Shown here piece by piece: positions 47,140 through 57,138 of a DNA stretch of 64,000 nt. The first letter of the stretch is position 1. Each line of letters starts with the position of its first letter. This stretch comes from Lachnospiraceae bacterium (lineage in GTDB: Bacteria; Bacillota; Clostridia; Lachnospirales; Lachnospiraceae): the NCBI GenBank assembly GCA_022791975.1, contig JAAWAC010000007.1:62001-126000 (forward strand), read 5' to 3'. Position numbers and translations under genes: made by a program. The notes below the pieces were generated by a model. It was not told the DNA's origin. It made no database searches and was given only the letters and a program-made list of their open reading frames with translations.

Positions 47140-47194
47140 ATTATAAAGTCCTTCGCCTTAATTGTCAACTTATTTTTATTTTTAAGTTGACAAT
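47140..47194 (-). promoter_or_regulatory. bioB promoter overlapped by BirA box
   Basis: TTGACA (47163-47168)-N17-TATAAT (47140-47145) on the minus strand; palindrome ATTGTCAAC-N16-GTTGACAAT at 47161-47194. Confidence 0.88.
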
Positions 47195-47357
47195 CTGAAG
47201 TAAAAAAAGAAAGCCTTTATTCCGTAATCCAGGCGCTCTGTACAGATCGGCAACACCCATGTCCAAGTTTGCCTTGACGCCTTCTGCCTAAATTTCCTAT
47301 AATAAGAAAAATTCCATTTTTATGGCGGCCCTAAATCATACAGAGGAGGCTTCTTTC

Positions 47358-48233
47358 ATGAATAGACATGCCTATTTACTAATGGCTCACAATAACTTTC
47401 CTTTGCTGCTGGAGCTGATCCGGCTCTTAGATCATGAACGGAATGTCATTTACCTGCATATAGACAAAAAAGTGCCGGAGGAACAATTCCTCCAACTACA
47501 AAGGGATTCAAAACAATTAAGGGACAAGCATGCTCTTTGCTCCCCTTTAATTTTCACAGATCGAATCTCTGTCCACTGGGGCGGATACAGCCAGATCGCC
47601 TGTGAGCTCCTGCTCTTAAAAGCTGCGGCTGGGGAGGACCACTTTGCCTACTATCATCTCCTCTCCGGCTCCGACCTACCGATTAAACCCATGGACACAA
47701 TTCTGGCCTTCTTTGATAATCTCCCCCCAAATGCAGGCCGGGAGTTTCTGGCCTTTGACAGCCGGGAGGTTCCCTCCCATGTGCGGGAGCGCATTTCTCT
47801 GTATCATATTTTTCGGGAAAGTGCCCATCCCCTGGCTGAACCGCTGGACGCCTTGTTTACCCGCGTCCAGCGGCTTCTCCATGTGAATCGTCTAAAAAAC
47901 AGCTCTTTGACCCTACAAAAGGGCGCCAACTGGTTTAGCATCACTGACGCTCTGGTCCGCTATACCCTGGAGCGGGAAGCTTTTATTCACCGCACGTTTT
48001 CCCGCTCGGTGTGTGCTGACGAGTTGTTTTTACAGACCATTGTGGCCAATTCTCCCTTTGCAGAGCAGATCTACGCCCCCTACGGAGATGAAAATTCTAT
48101 GGCCAATCTCCGTTATATCGACTGGAAGCGGGGAGAAAATAACAGCCCCTATGTTTTTCGGCGGGAGGACGTCAAAATGCTGCAAAAGCTGCCCCATCTC
48201 TTTGCACGAAAATTTGAGGAGAATATTTTTTAG
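47358..48233 (+). CDS. Core-2/I-branching-type glycosyltransferase (GT14-like)
   Basis: HAYLLMAHNNFPLLLELIRLLDHERNVIYLHIDKK, ISVHWGGYSQIACELLLLKAA, YYHLLSGSDLPIKPMDTILAFF, KGANWFSITDALVRY. Promoter TTGACG-N18-TATAAT at 47274-47303. Confidence 0.88.
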   Translation: MNRHAYLLMAHNNFPLLLELIRLLDHERNVIYLHIDKKVPEEQFLQLQRDSKQLRDKHALCSPLIFTDRISVHWGGYSQIACELLLLKAAAGEDHFAYYHLLSGSDLPIKPMDTILAFFDNLPPNAGREFLAFDSREVPSHVRERISLYHIFRESAHPLAEPLDALFTRVQRLLHVNRLKNSSLTLQKGANWFSITDALVRYTLEREAFIHRTFSRSVCADELFLQTIVANSPFAEQIYAPYGDENSMANLRYIDWKRGENNSPYVFRREDVKMLQKLPHLFARKFEENIF

Positions 48234-49807
48234 GACTTACCGCCGCTGGTATCCCAGATGGACGCAAGACTTTGGCAGCACAAAAATTCCACATACAGGC
48301 TGGTATCCCCCTGTATGCCAAACCAGGACTTCCCCACATGGGCATTACACCGGGCTACAGCCAACACGGCCCCATCATCCAGAAACACCTCGACCGAGCA
48401 TCGGTCTACCACAGCCCGAAGTCTGGGAGCTCTTCCGGTTCGGGAAAGGGGAGCTGTCACGCCCTCCATGCAGAAGCTATTTTGAGAAAAGGCAAGGCAC
48501 ATCTCCACACCCAGCAGGGAGATCACAGCAGTTCCCGCTGGTTGGCCCAAGAATCGTACCTCCACATCGGCGGCAGGACCCTCCACGGGAATCTCCCAGA
48601 GCTCTCCCCCGCTCAGCTTAAGATCCTTCTCACAGATTTCCCGGACACACAGAGTTTTAATCTCCGGCACAGGTAAGGCCGTCAAAAAATATTGCTCCCC
48701 GTTTTGAATGAGCCTCATCTCTGTGGGAATTCCCAGCTGCTGGGAAAATCGCGGGGATGGTATTCCCAGCTGCTCATAGGCCACACGGACTGTTCGATCC
48801 TCCAGATTGGCGATCCATTGGGAGGCGTATATAATTCCTCCAAAGCTTAAGGGAATAGGCTCCTGCTCTACCACAAATCGTCCCTCTTGGAAGCTTCCCA
48901 CCACATAAATATCATGGGCTCCGGTAAAGATCCACTTTCTGACTCCCTCCCTGGTACAAAGGGGATAGACATTGGGGCACTCCTCATCCCCTTTAAGCTT
49001 TAAGGTCTGAAACCTCTCCCAGTGTAACAGATCCCCGGATCGATAGAGGCCAAATTCCTCCCCCTCATGGTAGAGGGCCATAAGATAGTCTCCCAGCTCC
49101 TCACAGAATATCACAAAGGGGTCCCGGTTTCCGTCACAAATATGGGGAAGAACGGGATTTTTATCATACAGCCTCATCTCCTCTTCGTCCCCAGGGATAT
49201 AGGCTAGGTGCTGGGTAAAGCCCTTCCCGCCCTCCTCCAGGGTAAAGCCTGTCCCTGTGGCTGTGTAGAAAAACAACGCCGCTTTTCCAAGCCCGGTCCG
49301 GTTTTCCTGATCCAGCACAGCGTTTCCGGAAAAGGGCATTCCGTCAGGGCCAGGGCACAGAGCGCAGGGCTTTTCCTCCCAGTGGATCAAATCTTTGCTG
49401 ACCGCGTGCCCCCAGTGCATATTGTTCCAGCGGGTGCTGCATGGCCCATACTGATAGTACATGTGGTATTGCCCCTGGAGAAAGATCATTCCATTGGGGT
49501 CATTGTTCCAGCCTGTTTTCACCGAGAAATGAATCTGTGGCCGCAGATCCTCCCTGTACAGATCCGGAATTTCCATCTCCTCTTCCTGTCCAAAGTCCAC
49601 ATTCAATTCCGGGGTAATTTCCACCTCCACATCCTGCCCGCAAAAGCGCCGCACATCCAGCCAGACTGGAAATCCCTCCCAACTCCCGGTAAAGTGGATT
49701 TGGTATTCGGCCATCAAACGCCCCTTCTGCCAGAGGCACATCCTGCGCAGGGGAGCATTCTCATGGGTTCGGAAGGTTAGATAAGGTTTGGCAATACGTA
49801 GCTTCAT
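48230..49807 (-). CDS. Glycoside hydrolase family 32 (sucrose/fructan hydrolase)
   Basis: RPQIHFSVKTGWNNDPNGMIFLQGQYHMYYQYGPCS nucleophile motif, GNRDPFVI (RDP), DEECPNVYPL (EC). Confidence 0.9.
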   Translation of the reverse strand: MKLRIAKPYLTFRTHENAPLRRMCLWQKGRLMAEYQIHFTGSWEGFPVWLDVRRFCGQDVEVEITPELNVDFGQEEEMEIPDLYREDLRPQIHFSVKTGWNNDPNGMIFLQGQYHMYYQYGPCSTRWNNMHWGHAVSKDLIHWEEKPCALCPGPDGMPFSGNAVLDQENRTGLGKAALFFYTATGTGFTLEEGGKGFTQHLAYIPGDEEEMRLYDKNPVLPHICDGNRDPFVIFCEELGDYLMALYHEGEEFGLYRSGDLLHWERFQTLKLKGDEECPNVYPLCTREGVRKWIFTGAHDIYVVGSFQEGRFVVEQEPIPLSFGGIIYASQWIANLEDRTVRVAYEQLGIPSPRFSQQLGIPTEMRLIQNGEQYFLTALPVPEIKTLCVREICEKDLKLSGGELWEIPVEGPAADVEVRFLGQPAGTAVISLLGVEMCLAFSQNSFCMEGVTAPLSRTGRAPRLRAVVDRCSVEVFLDDGAVLAVARCNAHVGKSWFGIQGDTSLYVEFLCCQSLASIWDTSGGKS

Positions 49808-49852
49808 AACATTTCTCCTCCTGTAGTGAAGAAGCCTCTGTCTCCTATATGT

Positions 49853-50716
49853 TTATGTTTTCTTTAAAGATCCATCCTGTGGCCTTTTGTCCATACACCG
49901 CAACAGCCCATACCCCACCAGCAGCAGGCACGCCGTTAAGAAGGAAAAGGCCGCTGGCCGCTGCCACTGGGGAAAGCCTTCCATCCAGGGAATTTTGTTT
50001 TGGAGAAGAGCTGCGCCGTTTACGGCTCCGTGGGAAAGCATCGGGGCCCAAAGTCCCTGGTATCTTTCCAGAACCCAGGCAAACAAAAGTCCCAGAAAAA
50101 AGGCATACAATCCCTGCACCAGATTTCCGTGAAACACGCCAAAAATCGCCGCGCTTCCCACCAGAGCCAGCTTGCGATTTCCCGTCTGTCTTTTCATGCG
50201 CCTGTATACGATTCCCCGCATAAGCAGCTCCTCTAGAAGAGGCGCGGCCACCGTGGTTACCAGCAGCTGCACCCAGAAAGGCTCTGCATACACGGCTGTC
50301 GTCACCTTCTCATAGGCGGGAAACCGCTGAGGGAGCAGGGTCAGAGAGAGCAGCTGATTCAAACCCCTGGACAGGCACACGGAAGCTCCTACTATAAGAA
50401 AAATACCTTTTCCACTCCGAAAAACAATATGGAAAATATTTCTAATTTTATTGTGGGATACACAGGAAAACGCTTCTCTTTTCCACGCCTTTCCTCCCTG
50501 GTCTGGAAGATAAAAGGCGCCGTAAAACAGCGGAAAAAGCAAGAGATTTTCCAAGCCCAAAAGTGCGGCCGGATGATGGAGATACACCTCCTCAGGTAAA
50601 AGAAAGGAACATGCCCCCTGAATTATCCGGCTTACGAGAACGTAGAGAAGCAGAGGAAGAAAAATCTGCGTGCCCCCCTTGAAATAAAAGCCTTTGCTTT
50701 TCTCTTGTCTTTGCAT
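49853..50716 (-). CDS. CPBP family intramembrane metalloprotease
   Basis: APLLEELLMRGIVYRRM, FGVFHGNLVQGLYAFFLGL, HGAVN motifs. Confidence 0.85.
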   Translation of the reverse strand: MQRQEKSKGFYFKGGTQIFLPLLLYVLVSRIIQGACSFLLPEEVYLHHPAALLGLENLLLFPLFYGAFYLPDQGGKAWKREAFSCVSHNKIRNIFHIVFRSGKGIFLIVGASVCLSRGLNQLLSLTLLPQRFPAYEKVTTAVYAEPFWVQLLVTTVAAPLLEELLMRGIVYRRMKRQTGNRKLALVGSAAIFGVFHGNLVQGLYAFFLGLLFAWVLERYQGLWAPMLSHGAVNGAALLQNKIPWMEGFPQWQRPAAFSFLTACLLLVGYGLLRCMDKRPQDGSLKKT

Positions 50717-50768
50717 TCTGCCATCACCCTTATCCAGAAGCTTCCCTGTCTGCAAGAGCCACTGTTTT

Positions 50769-51233
50769 TTACAACAGCTTATCCAGCTCTTCCTGCAATT
50801 TCCTTTTTAATTCTTCCAATTCTTTTTCTGTTGGCAGGTATTTTTTATTGTACATTTCCCCAGGATCTAATCTCCAAACAGGTCCGGGAATGGGGGTATC
50901 CCCCTCCCTTCTCGGGAAAAAATGCCAGTGCATATGCGCTCCCCTACCTGCTCCCAACAGCTCATAATTCAATTTTTCAGGTCGAAAAGCAGCATAGACC
51001 GCTTCCCCAACCAAAGACATTTCCTGCAAAAACTTGCTTCGGAATTTTTTCTCTAAAAAATGTAGCTCTGTGGCATGTATTTTACACAAAAATAACGTAT
51101 ATCCCCGAAATCTTTGATAATCCCCTAAAACAACATATCCCGTTTCCAACTCTCTTACAAAATATGGGTTTTTGCCCTGCCTGATTGCTGCAATTCTCTC
51201 GCAAACCAAACAGGTGTCCAATCGATTTTCCAT
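50769..51233 (-). CDS. HIT family protein
   Basis: CLVCERIAAIRQG start and GRGAHMHWHFFPR histidine triad. Confidence 0.88.
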   Translation of the reverse strand: MENRLDTCLVCERIAAIRQGKNPYFVRELETGYVVLGDYQRFRGYTLFLCKIHATELHFLEKKFRSKFLQEMSLVGEAVYAAFRPEKLNYELLGAGRGAHMHWHFFPRREGDTPIPGPVWRLDPGEMYNKKYLPTEKELEELKRKLQEELDKLL

Positions 51234-51378
51234 TATTTTTCCTCTGTGTACTCTTTTTTTGTCTCATCAAATCCCGTGATTTTCTTTCATTATAAACCAG
51301 GAAATGAAATGAAACAATAGTTTCCGCCGGGAAACGCTTGCCACAGGAAAAAGCAACAACAGTCCTCCCACATTTTGG

Positions 51379-51407
51379 TTGCTGCCCACCTTTCCTTTTG
51401 CTATAAT
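51379..51407 (+). promoter_or_regulatory. Promoter for the conserved membrane protein at 51443
   Basis: TTGCTG (51379-51384)-N17-TATAAT (51402-51407); supports start at 51443. Confidence 0.65.
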
Positions 51408-51442
51408 TGGATTATGCAAAAAAATCAAAGGAGGCTTCTGGA

Positions 51443-52225
51443 ATGATTTTGGCAAATGGTGACAAAAGACGGGAAAAATTTTTAAAGAGCGGCCATATCC
51501 TGTGGGATATCCGAAATGTGGGTGGGCTTTCTAAGGGCATACAGGCCGGCGGCATTACGTTTCTGGTTTTTGCCGCCCTCATCGCCATACCTTTTATAGC
51601 CATGGGCTTTGCCAAGGGCGGATTGGTATTTGGCGGGCTCTTTGCCGTTCCAGGCCTTCTTTTATACCTGGGAGGCGCCCTCTCGCAAAAGCGGAAAATG
51701 AAAAACTATCTGAGCTATTACCAGAAGGAAACCGGCTTTGACCTGGAAGAGTTAAAACAGCTGGAGCAAGAGCTAATGGAGCCGGATACCTTTATGGTGG
51801 GAAATGTGCCTGAGGATATGGAGACTGGCGCCAGCGAAAAAAGGCCCCAGCTGGGATGTATGATTACCAAGCATTATTTCTTTATGCCCATGAACATGGG
51901 AAAAAGCTATGTGCGTAAACTTTCTCATATGCTTATGGCTGTCTACTCCCAGGAAATTCCCGGCATAAACGGCTATAAGCGCGGCCTGGTATTTCTCTCC
52001 TCCAAGGATGATACCGCCTATATCAACGCCCTTTTGACAAGAGATTCCTGTGAGGAAATTATCCGTGAGCTTTATGAGCGAAATTCCGAAATCATTACCC
52101 AGCGCATATTCTTTTTTGGCGACCGGAAGTATGATATCATCACGGACAGTGAGGAAATTGTGGCCCTGTACCAGGAGCAGATGGAGAAGGCCATCTCCTT
52201 TAAAAGTCTCCTGACTTTCCCCTAA
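51443..52225 (+). CDS. Conserved membrane protein of unknown function
   Basis: AAAGGAGG before ATG 51443; two N-terminal hydrophobic segments (GGITFLVFAALIAIPFIAMGFAKGGLVFGGLFAVPGLLLYLGG). Confidence 0.75.
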   Translation: MILANGDKRREKFLKSGHILWDIRNVGGLSKGIQAGGITFLVFAALIAIPFIAMGFAKGGLVFGGLFAVPGLLLYLGGALSQKRKMKNYLSYYQKETGFDLEELKQLEQELMEPDTFMVGNVPEDMETGASEKRPQLGCMITKHYFFMPMNMGKSYVRKLSHMLMAVYSQEIPGINGYKRGLVFLSSKDDTAYINALLTRDSCEEIIRELYERNSEIITQRIFFFGDRKYDIITDSEEIVALYQEQMEKAISFKSLLTFP

Positions 52226-52289
52226 AAGTCATTTTCAAACATTTTGTCGTAAAGGCATAAAAAGCCTCTCTGCAATAATAAATAGGTTC

Positions 52290-52318
52290 TTGACATTTTT
52301 TGTCCTGTGCCGTATAGT
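52290..52318 (+). promoter_or_regulatory. thiT promoter
   Basis: TTGACA (52290-52295)-N17-TATAGT (52313-52318). Confidence 0.8.
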
Positions 52319-52377
52319 AAGGGAGACAACACACATAGCGTTCTATGCTTTCTCTGTTCTTTTGAGAACAGGGGGAG

Positions 52378-52470
52378 CATTGCTAGGGGAGCCTAAGGCT
52401 GAGAAAGTGCGCGGCAGTGCGTGCTGACCCTCATTACTTGTCCGGATAATGCCGGCAGAAGGAAGCAGTT
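52378..52470 (+). ncRNA. TPP (THI-box) riboswitch
   Basis: AGGGGAGCC..GGCTGAGAAAG..GCTGACCCTCATTACTTGTCCGGATAATGCCGGCAGAAGGAAGC: CTGAGA, ACCC and GGATAATGCCGGC conserved blocks, immediately upstream of thiT. Confidence 0.95.
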
Positions 52471-52516
52471 TTAAGATCCCCTCCTGTGAAATTATTTTTA
52501 GCAAGGAGGTTTTTTT

Positions 52517-53185
52517 ATGTCATTCTTTGTAAACAAGGTGGTAGATGCCCAGGGGATTTCCTATTCTCTCACCAGTGCTGGCTATGGAGCTTTGGTTGGG
52601 CTGATTGTGGCTCTCCTTCTATTGGCCTGCTATCTGGCCGGCGAAAAAAAGTCCATTAGCACCAAGCAGCTGGTGTTCTCCGCGGCGGCCATGGCCCTGG
52701 GGATGATCACGTCCTTTCTCAAAATCTTTGAAGCTCCCATGGGGGGATCGGTCACCCTATTTTCCATGCTATTTATCTGCTGCATCGGGTACTGGTACGG
52801 CCTGCGGGTGGGCCTTATGACCAGCATTGCCTATGGTCTCTTGCAGCTGATCACTGATCCCTATATTATCAGCCTTCCTCAGATGGCAATGGACTATCTG
52901 TTCGCCTTCGGGGCCCTGGGTCTATCCGGTCTCTTCTGCAACCAGAAAAACGGCCTCATCAAGGGCTATCTGGCCGGTGTGCTGGGACGATATTTTTTCG
53001 CTTTCCTGTCCGGCCTGATTTTCTTTGCCTCCTATGCGGAGGGCTCTGGCATGAGCGCCCCCGTATATTCCCTGGCCTACAATGGCAGCTACCTGGGCTG
53101 TGAGGCAGCCCTGACCCTGGTGGTGCTGGCTGTCCCGGCTGTCAGTAAGGGCTTCTCCCAGGTAAAGCGCATGGCTGTGGAGTAA
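52517..53185 (+). CDS. thiT: Thiamine ECF transporter substrate-binding component ThiT
   Basis: ISTKQLVFSAAAMALGMITSFLKIFEAPMGGSVTLFSMLFICCIGYWYGLRVGLMTSIAYGLLQLITDPYI; TPP riboswitch upstream. Confidence 0.95.
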   Translation: MSFFVNKVVDAQGISYSLTSAGYGALVGLIVALLLLACYLAGEKKSISTKQLVFSAAAMALGMITSFLKIFEAPMGGSVTLFSMLFICCIGYWYGLRVGLMTSIAYGLLQLITDPYIISLPQMAMDYLFAFGALGLSGLFCNQKNGLIKGYLAGVLGRYFFAFLSGLIFFASYAEGSGMSAPVYSLAYNGSYLGCEAALTLVVLAVPAVSKGFSQVKRMAVE

Positions 53186-53215
53186 GCCTGAAAAGCTGGC
53201 ACACTCCTGTCACAA

Positions 53216-53266
53216 AAAGCTCCCCGAAACGACCGCTATTCCTTTGCCGTCTCCCCGGGGAGCTTT
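53216..53266. terminator. Bidirectional hairpin between thiT and argS
   Basis: AAAGCTCCCCG (53216-53226) / CGGGGAGCTTT (53256-53266). Confidence 0.7.
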
Positions 53267-53305
53267 CCTATTCCTTTTGTCTAATCCTCCCAGACCATTT
53301 CTGCC

Positions 53306-55072
53306 CTACATTCTGTCTGGCGCCTCAAAGCCCAAAATGTCAATGCAGGTCTCTAAAATTCGCCGGCACAGCAAAAGAAGGGCGATAAGGCCTTTCTGGC
53401 GCTCTTTCTCCTCCTCCTTTAAAATTCTAGTCTCATGGTAGAATTTATTGAAGGCATTGGCCAGATCATAGAGGTAGGCACAGATTTTATGGGGAGCAAT
53501 CTCCGTAAAGGCTGTCTCCATAACGCCGTTAAACTTGGCAGCCTCCAACATCAGGGCCTTCTCCGCCTCGCTCTCAGGCTGCTGGATAACCGCCTGCTCC
53601 AGCTCTCCTCCCTGCTCTGCATATTTGGCCAGAATGGATTTGATCCGCACAATGGTATACAAAAGATAGGGGCCTGTATCTCCCTCAAAGGAGGTAAACC
53701 GCTCCACATCAAACACATAGTCTTTGGAGGCCTGGTTGGACAGATCTCCGTATTTTATGGCGGAAAGCCCAGTAATTTTTGCCGTCCGGCGGGCCTCCTC
53801 CTCAGGAATCTCCTGGTTTTCCCGAATCTTCTGGTACATTTCCTCGTTGATATCCCCAATCAGGTGCTCCAGACGCATGACACCGCCCTCCCGGGTCTTA
53901 AAGGGCTTGCCGTCCCGACCGTTCATAGTGCCAAAGCCTAAAAACCGCAGACGGGTGTCCGCATCCACCAGCCCCGTCTTTCTGGCACAGCGAAATACCT
54001 GAACAAAGTGCATTTCCTGCCTCTTGTCCACCACATAAATTATCTCATCCGGGTGATATAGCTTCATCCGCTCCACAATAGTGGCCAAGTCCGTGGTGGT
54101 ATAGAGAGAAGCTCCGTCGGACTTTAACAACATACAGGGAGGAATCTCCTTGGCATCCGTCTCCTCCCCAATATCCACCACCAGAGCCCCCTCGCTCTCA
54201 TAGGCAAAGCCCTGGCGCTTCATCTCCTCCACCATCCCCGGAATATAGGGCTGGGCATCGGACTCTCCCTTCCACAGATCAAACTCCACATGGAGATTCT
54301 CATAATTGCGCTTCAAATCTGTCACAGAGACCTGTAGAATATGCTTTAGGATGGCCTGATAGCCCCTGTGTCCATGCTGTACCAGATAGGTGGCCTGCAT
54401 GGCTTCCTCCTTATAAGCCTCGTCCTCCTTGGATTTGGCACTGGCCGTGGGGTAGATCTCCTCCAGCTCCGAGATGGTAAAGGGCGCCTCCTTTGGGTAT
54501 TCTCCCTGGTGATTCTCATCAAAATAGGGAAGCTCCGGTTTGCGATGACGAAGCTCCGTGATGATCAACCCCATCTGCAACCCCCAGTCTCCCAAATGAA
54601 TATCCCCGATCATGGTGTGCCCCATAAAACGGCCCAACCGCTTAATGCTCTCTCCGATAATAGCTGAGCGCAGATGGCCCACATGGAGGGGCTTTGCCAC
54701 ATTGGGTCCGCCGTAATCCAGAATAATGGTCTTGGGACTTACTGTCCGATCGCAGCCCAGGTGCTCATCCGCTGCCATATCCCGCAAATACGCTCCCACA
54801 GCTTCCGGTGTCAGCTTTAAATTGATAAATCCTGGCTTTACTGCTGCCACCTCCAGAAACATGGGATTTCCCTGAAGCCTCTCCACCACCTTTTCCGCAA
54901 TTTGCAGGGGGGCACAGTGATAGGCCTTGGCCCCGGCCATAGCCCCATTACACTGATATTCACACAGATCCGGCCGGTTGGAAAGAGTCACCTTTCCGTA
55001 TGTGGCGTCATATCCCGCGGCTACAAAAGCCTGCTCCAGCTCTTCTCCAATCTTGTCTATTAATTTCTTCAT
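53306..55072 (-). CDS. argS: Arginyl-tRNA synthetase
   Basis: GGPNVAKPLHVGHLRSAIIGESIKRLGRFMGH (HIGH-like motif), FGTMNGRDGKPFKTREGGVMRL, C-terminal DALR; AGGAGAGT before ATG 55072. Confidence 0.97.
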   Translation of the reverse strand: MKKLIDKIGEELEQAFVAAGYDATYGKVTLSNRPDLCEYQCNGAMAGAKAYHCAPLQIAEKVVERLQGNPMFLEVAAVKPGFINLKLTPEAVGAYLRDMAADEHLGCDRTVSPKTIILDYGGPNVAKPLHVGHLRSAIIGESIKRLGRFMGHTMIGDIHLGDWGLQMGLIITELRHRKPELPYFDENHQGEYPKEAPFTISELEEIYPTASAKSKEDEAYKEEAMQATYLVQHGHRGYQAILKHILQVSVTDLKRNYENLHVEFDLWKGESDAQPYIPGMVEEMKRQGFAYESEGALVVDIGEETDAKEIPPCMLLKSDGASLYTTTDLATIVERMKLYHPDEIIYVVDKRQEMHFVQVFRCARKTGLVDADTRLRFLGFGTMNGRDGKPFKTREGGVMRLEHLIGDINEEMYQKIRENQEIPEEEARRTAKITGLSAIKYGDLSNQASKDYVFDVERFTSFEGDTGPYLLYTIVRIKSILAKYAEQGGELEQAVIQQPESEAEKALMLEAAKFNGVMETAFTEIAPHKICAYLYDLANAFNKFYHETRILKEEEKERQKGLIALLLLCRRILETCIDILGFEAPDRM

Positions 55073-55141
55073 ACTCTCCTCTTTCTCCTGCACGTTCCGC
55101 CTTGTTCTGACGAATATGGAAATATTTTCCAGATTCTCCAA

Positions 55142-56095
55142 CTACCTCTTGAGGCGCTCCTCCACCTGTTCCATAGAAGGCATGGCCGGTATACCGCCCC
55201 GCTTCTCCACGCAGAGACTTGCCACGGCATTTCCAAACCTGGCAAAGCCCTTTGCCTCCTCCAGGGTCACCTCCTTAGGATTCTTCCCGCTTATAGCCAG
55301 CTGATACAAAAATCCACCCCAGAAGGAATCTCCCGCACCGGTGGTATCCACTACCTGACTTAGAAATCCCGGAACCACGGCTCCCCCTTCCCGGGTGCGC
55401 ACATATGCTCCATCCTTCCCCAAGGTCACAGCCACCAGGGAAATTCCTTTGTCAAGAAGGGCCTGGGCGGCCTCCTCCGGCTTCTCATGGTCTGTCAAAA
55501 GTCCCGTCTCCTCATCGGAGATCTTCATCACATCCACAAAAGAAAGAATGCTCCGCATACCAGTCATGGCATCCTCCCTGGATCTCCACAGCAGCGCCCG
55601 ATAATTGGGATCGTAGGAAATTACCTTTCCCATCTCCTTTGCCTTTTCCAGGGCAAAAATGGTGGCGCCGCGACAGGGCTCATCGGTGAGGGACAGAGAG
55701 CCCACATGAAAAATCCTACACTCTTTTAAAACCTCCAGGTTTACCTCCCCAGAAGTCAGGCAGGTATCCGCTCCCGGTTTCCGGGCAAAAGAGAACTGGC
55801 GTTCTCCCTGAGCATTCAGACTAACAAAGGCCAGGGTGGTAAACACCTCCGGATCCACCACCAGCCCCCTGGTGTCAATGCCCGCCTGTTCCAAAGTCTC
55901 CTTTAAAAAGGCGCCGTGCATATCGTCGCCCACCTTCCCCAAAAAGGCTGTCTTACGCCCTAGCCTGGTAATGGCCGCCAATGCATTGGCCGGCGCTCCC
56001 CCGGGATTCTGCTCAAAAATCCGCATCCCCGCTTCTGACTGTCCGCTGGGAGTAAAGTCAATCAACAGTTCTCCTAATGCCGCTACATCATACAT
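55142..56095 (-). CDS. PfkB family fructokinase-like carbohydrate kinase
   Basis: DVAALGELLIDFTPSGQSEAGMRIFEQNPGGAPANALAAITRLG and DTTGAGDSFWGGFLYQL. Confidence 0.9.
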   Translation of the reverse strand: MYDVAALGELLIDFTPSGQSEAGMRIFEQNPGGAPANALAAITRLGRKTAFLGKVGDDMHGAFLKETLEQAGIDTRGLVVDPEVFTTLAFVSLNAQGERQFSFARKPGADTCLTSGEVNLEVLKECRIFHVGSLSLTDEPCRGATIFALEKAKEMGKVISYDPNYRALLWRSREDAMTGMRSILSFVDVMKISDEETGLLTDHEKPEEAAQALLDKGISLVAVTLGKDGAYVRTREGGAVVPGFLSQVVDTTGAGDSFWGGFLYQLAISGKNPKEVTLEEAKGFARFGNAVASLCVEKRGGIPAMPSMEQVEERLKR

Positions 56096-56139
56096 AACCT
56101 TGCACCTCGTTTCTCTGATTTATCTTTGAGACAGGGGAT

Positions 56140-56156
56140 ATGTAAATATTTTACAT
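56140..56156. promoter_or_regulatory. Palindrome upstream of the fructokinase gene (candidate operator)
   Basis: ATGTAAA-TAT-TTTACAT perfect 7-bp arms. Confidence 0.45.
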
Positions 56157-56375
56157 TTTATTTCCAACCCCTGCCATGCTGTTTCCTGCCTTTATTTTAC
56201 ATGCTTTTCCCTCTGTGCGCAAGGAAGTTTTTATTCTCCCGCCTTCCTTTTGTTGCAGGTAGGAACCTCCATTCCCTGGCTACGATAATCATCTGTGCCC
56301 CCTTGCCCATGTTTCCCCATGTATGATAAAATAGCTTTGAAATGATATCAGAAACTGTGAAGGAGAGCTACTTTT

Positions 56376-57131
56376 ATGAAACTTATATCATGGAATGTCA
56401 ACGGCCTGCGGGCCATCGTGGGAAAAAATTTTATGGAGGCCTTCCAGACCCTGGATGGGGATATCTTCTGCCTCCAGGAAACCAAGCTCCAGGAGGGGCA
56501 GCTCTCTCTTTCTCTGCCCGGCTATGAGCAATACTGGAACTATGCAGTAAAAAAAGGCTACAGCGGCACCGCCGTATTCACCAGGAAGACTCCTCTCCTG
56601 GTCACCTATGGGATGGGCATCCCTGAGCACGACCAGGAGGGGCGGGTGATCACCCTGGAATTTGAGGATTTTTATCTGGTCACCGTGTACACCCCCAACT
56701 CCCAGAGTGAGTTAGTCCGCCTTTCCTACCGGATGGAGTGGGAGGATGCCTTCCGGGCTTATCTTACGAACCTGGACACCAGAAAGCCCGTGATTTTCTG
56801 TGGGGATCTCAATGTGGCCCACAGGGAAATCGACCTGAAAAATCCCAAGACCAACCGGAAAAACGCCGGCTTTACCGACGAAGAGCGGGAAAAATTTACA
56901 AAGCTTCTGGAAGCCGGCTTCACCGACACCTTCCGCTGGTTTTATCCGGATACCACCGATGTTTACTCCTGGTGGTCCTACCGCTTTCAGGCACGGAAAA
57001 AGAACGCTGGATGGCGTATAGACTATTTTGGCGTCTCCAACCGGCTTAAGGACCGGCTCAAAGACGCCAAAATTCATACAGATATCCTGGGCTCCGACCA
57101 TTGTCCGGTGGAGCTTACCATAGACTTGTAG
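56376..57131 (+). CDS. xth: Exodeoxyribonuclease III
   Basis: [84 protein letters not shown]. Confidence 0.96.
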   Translation: MKLISWNVNGLRAIVGKNFMEAFQTLDGDIFCLQETKLQEGQLSLSLPGYEQYWNYAVKKGYSGTAVFTRKTPLLVTYGMGIPEHDQEGRVITLEFEDFYLVTVYTPNSQSELVRLSYRMEWEDAFRAYLTNLDTRKPVIFCGDLNVAHREIDLKNPKTNRKNAGFTDEEREKFTKLLEAGFTDTFRWFYPDTTDVYSWWSYRFQARKKNAGWRIDYFGVSNRLKDRLKDAKIHTDILGSDHCPVELTIDL

Positions 57132-57138
57132 GACGGTA

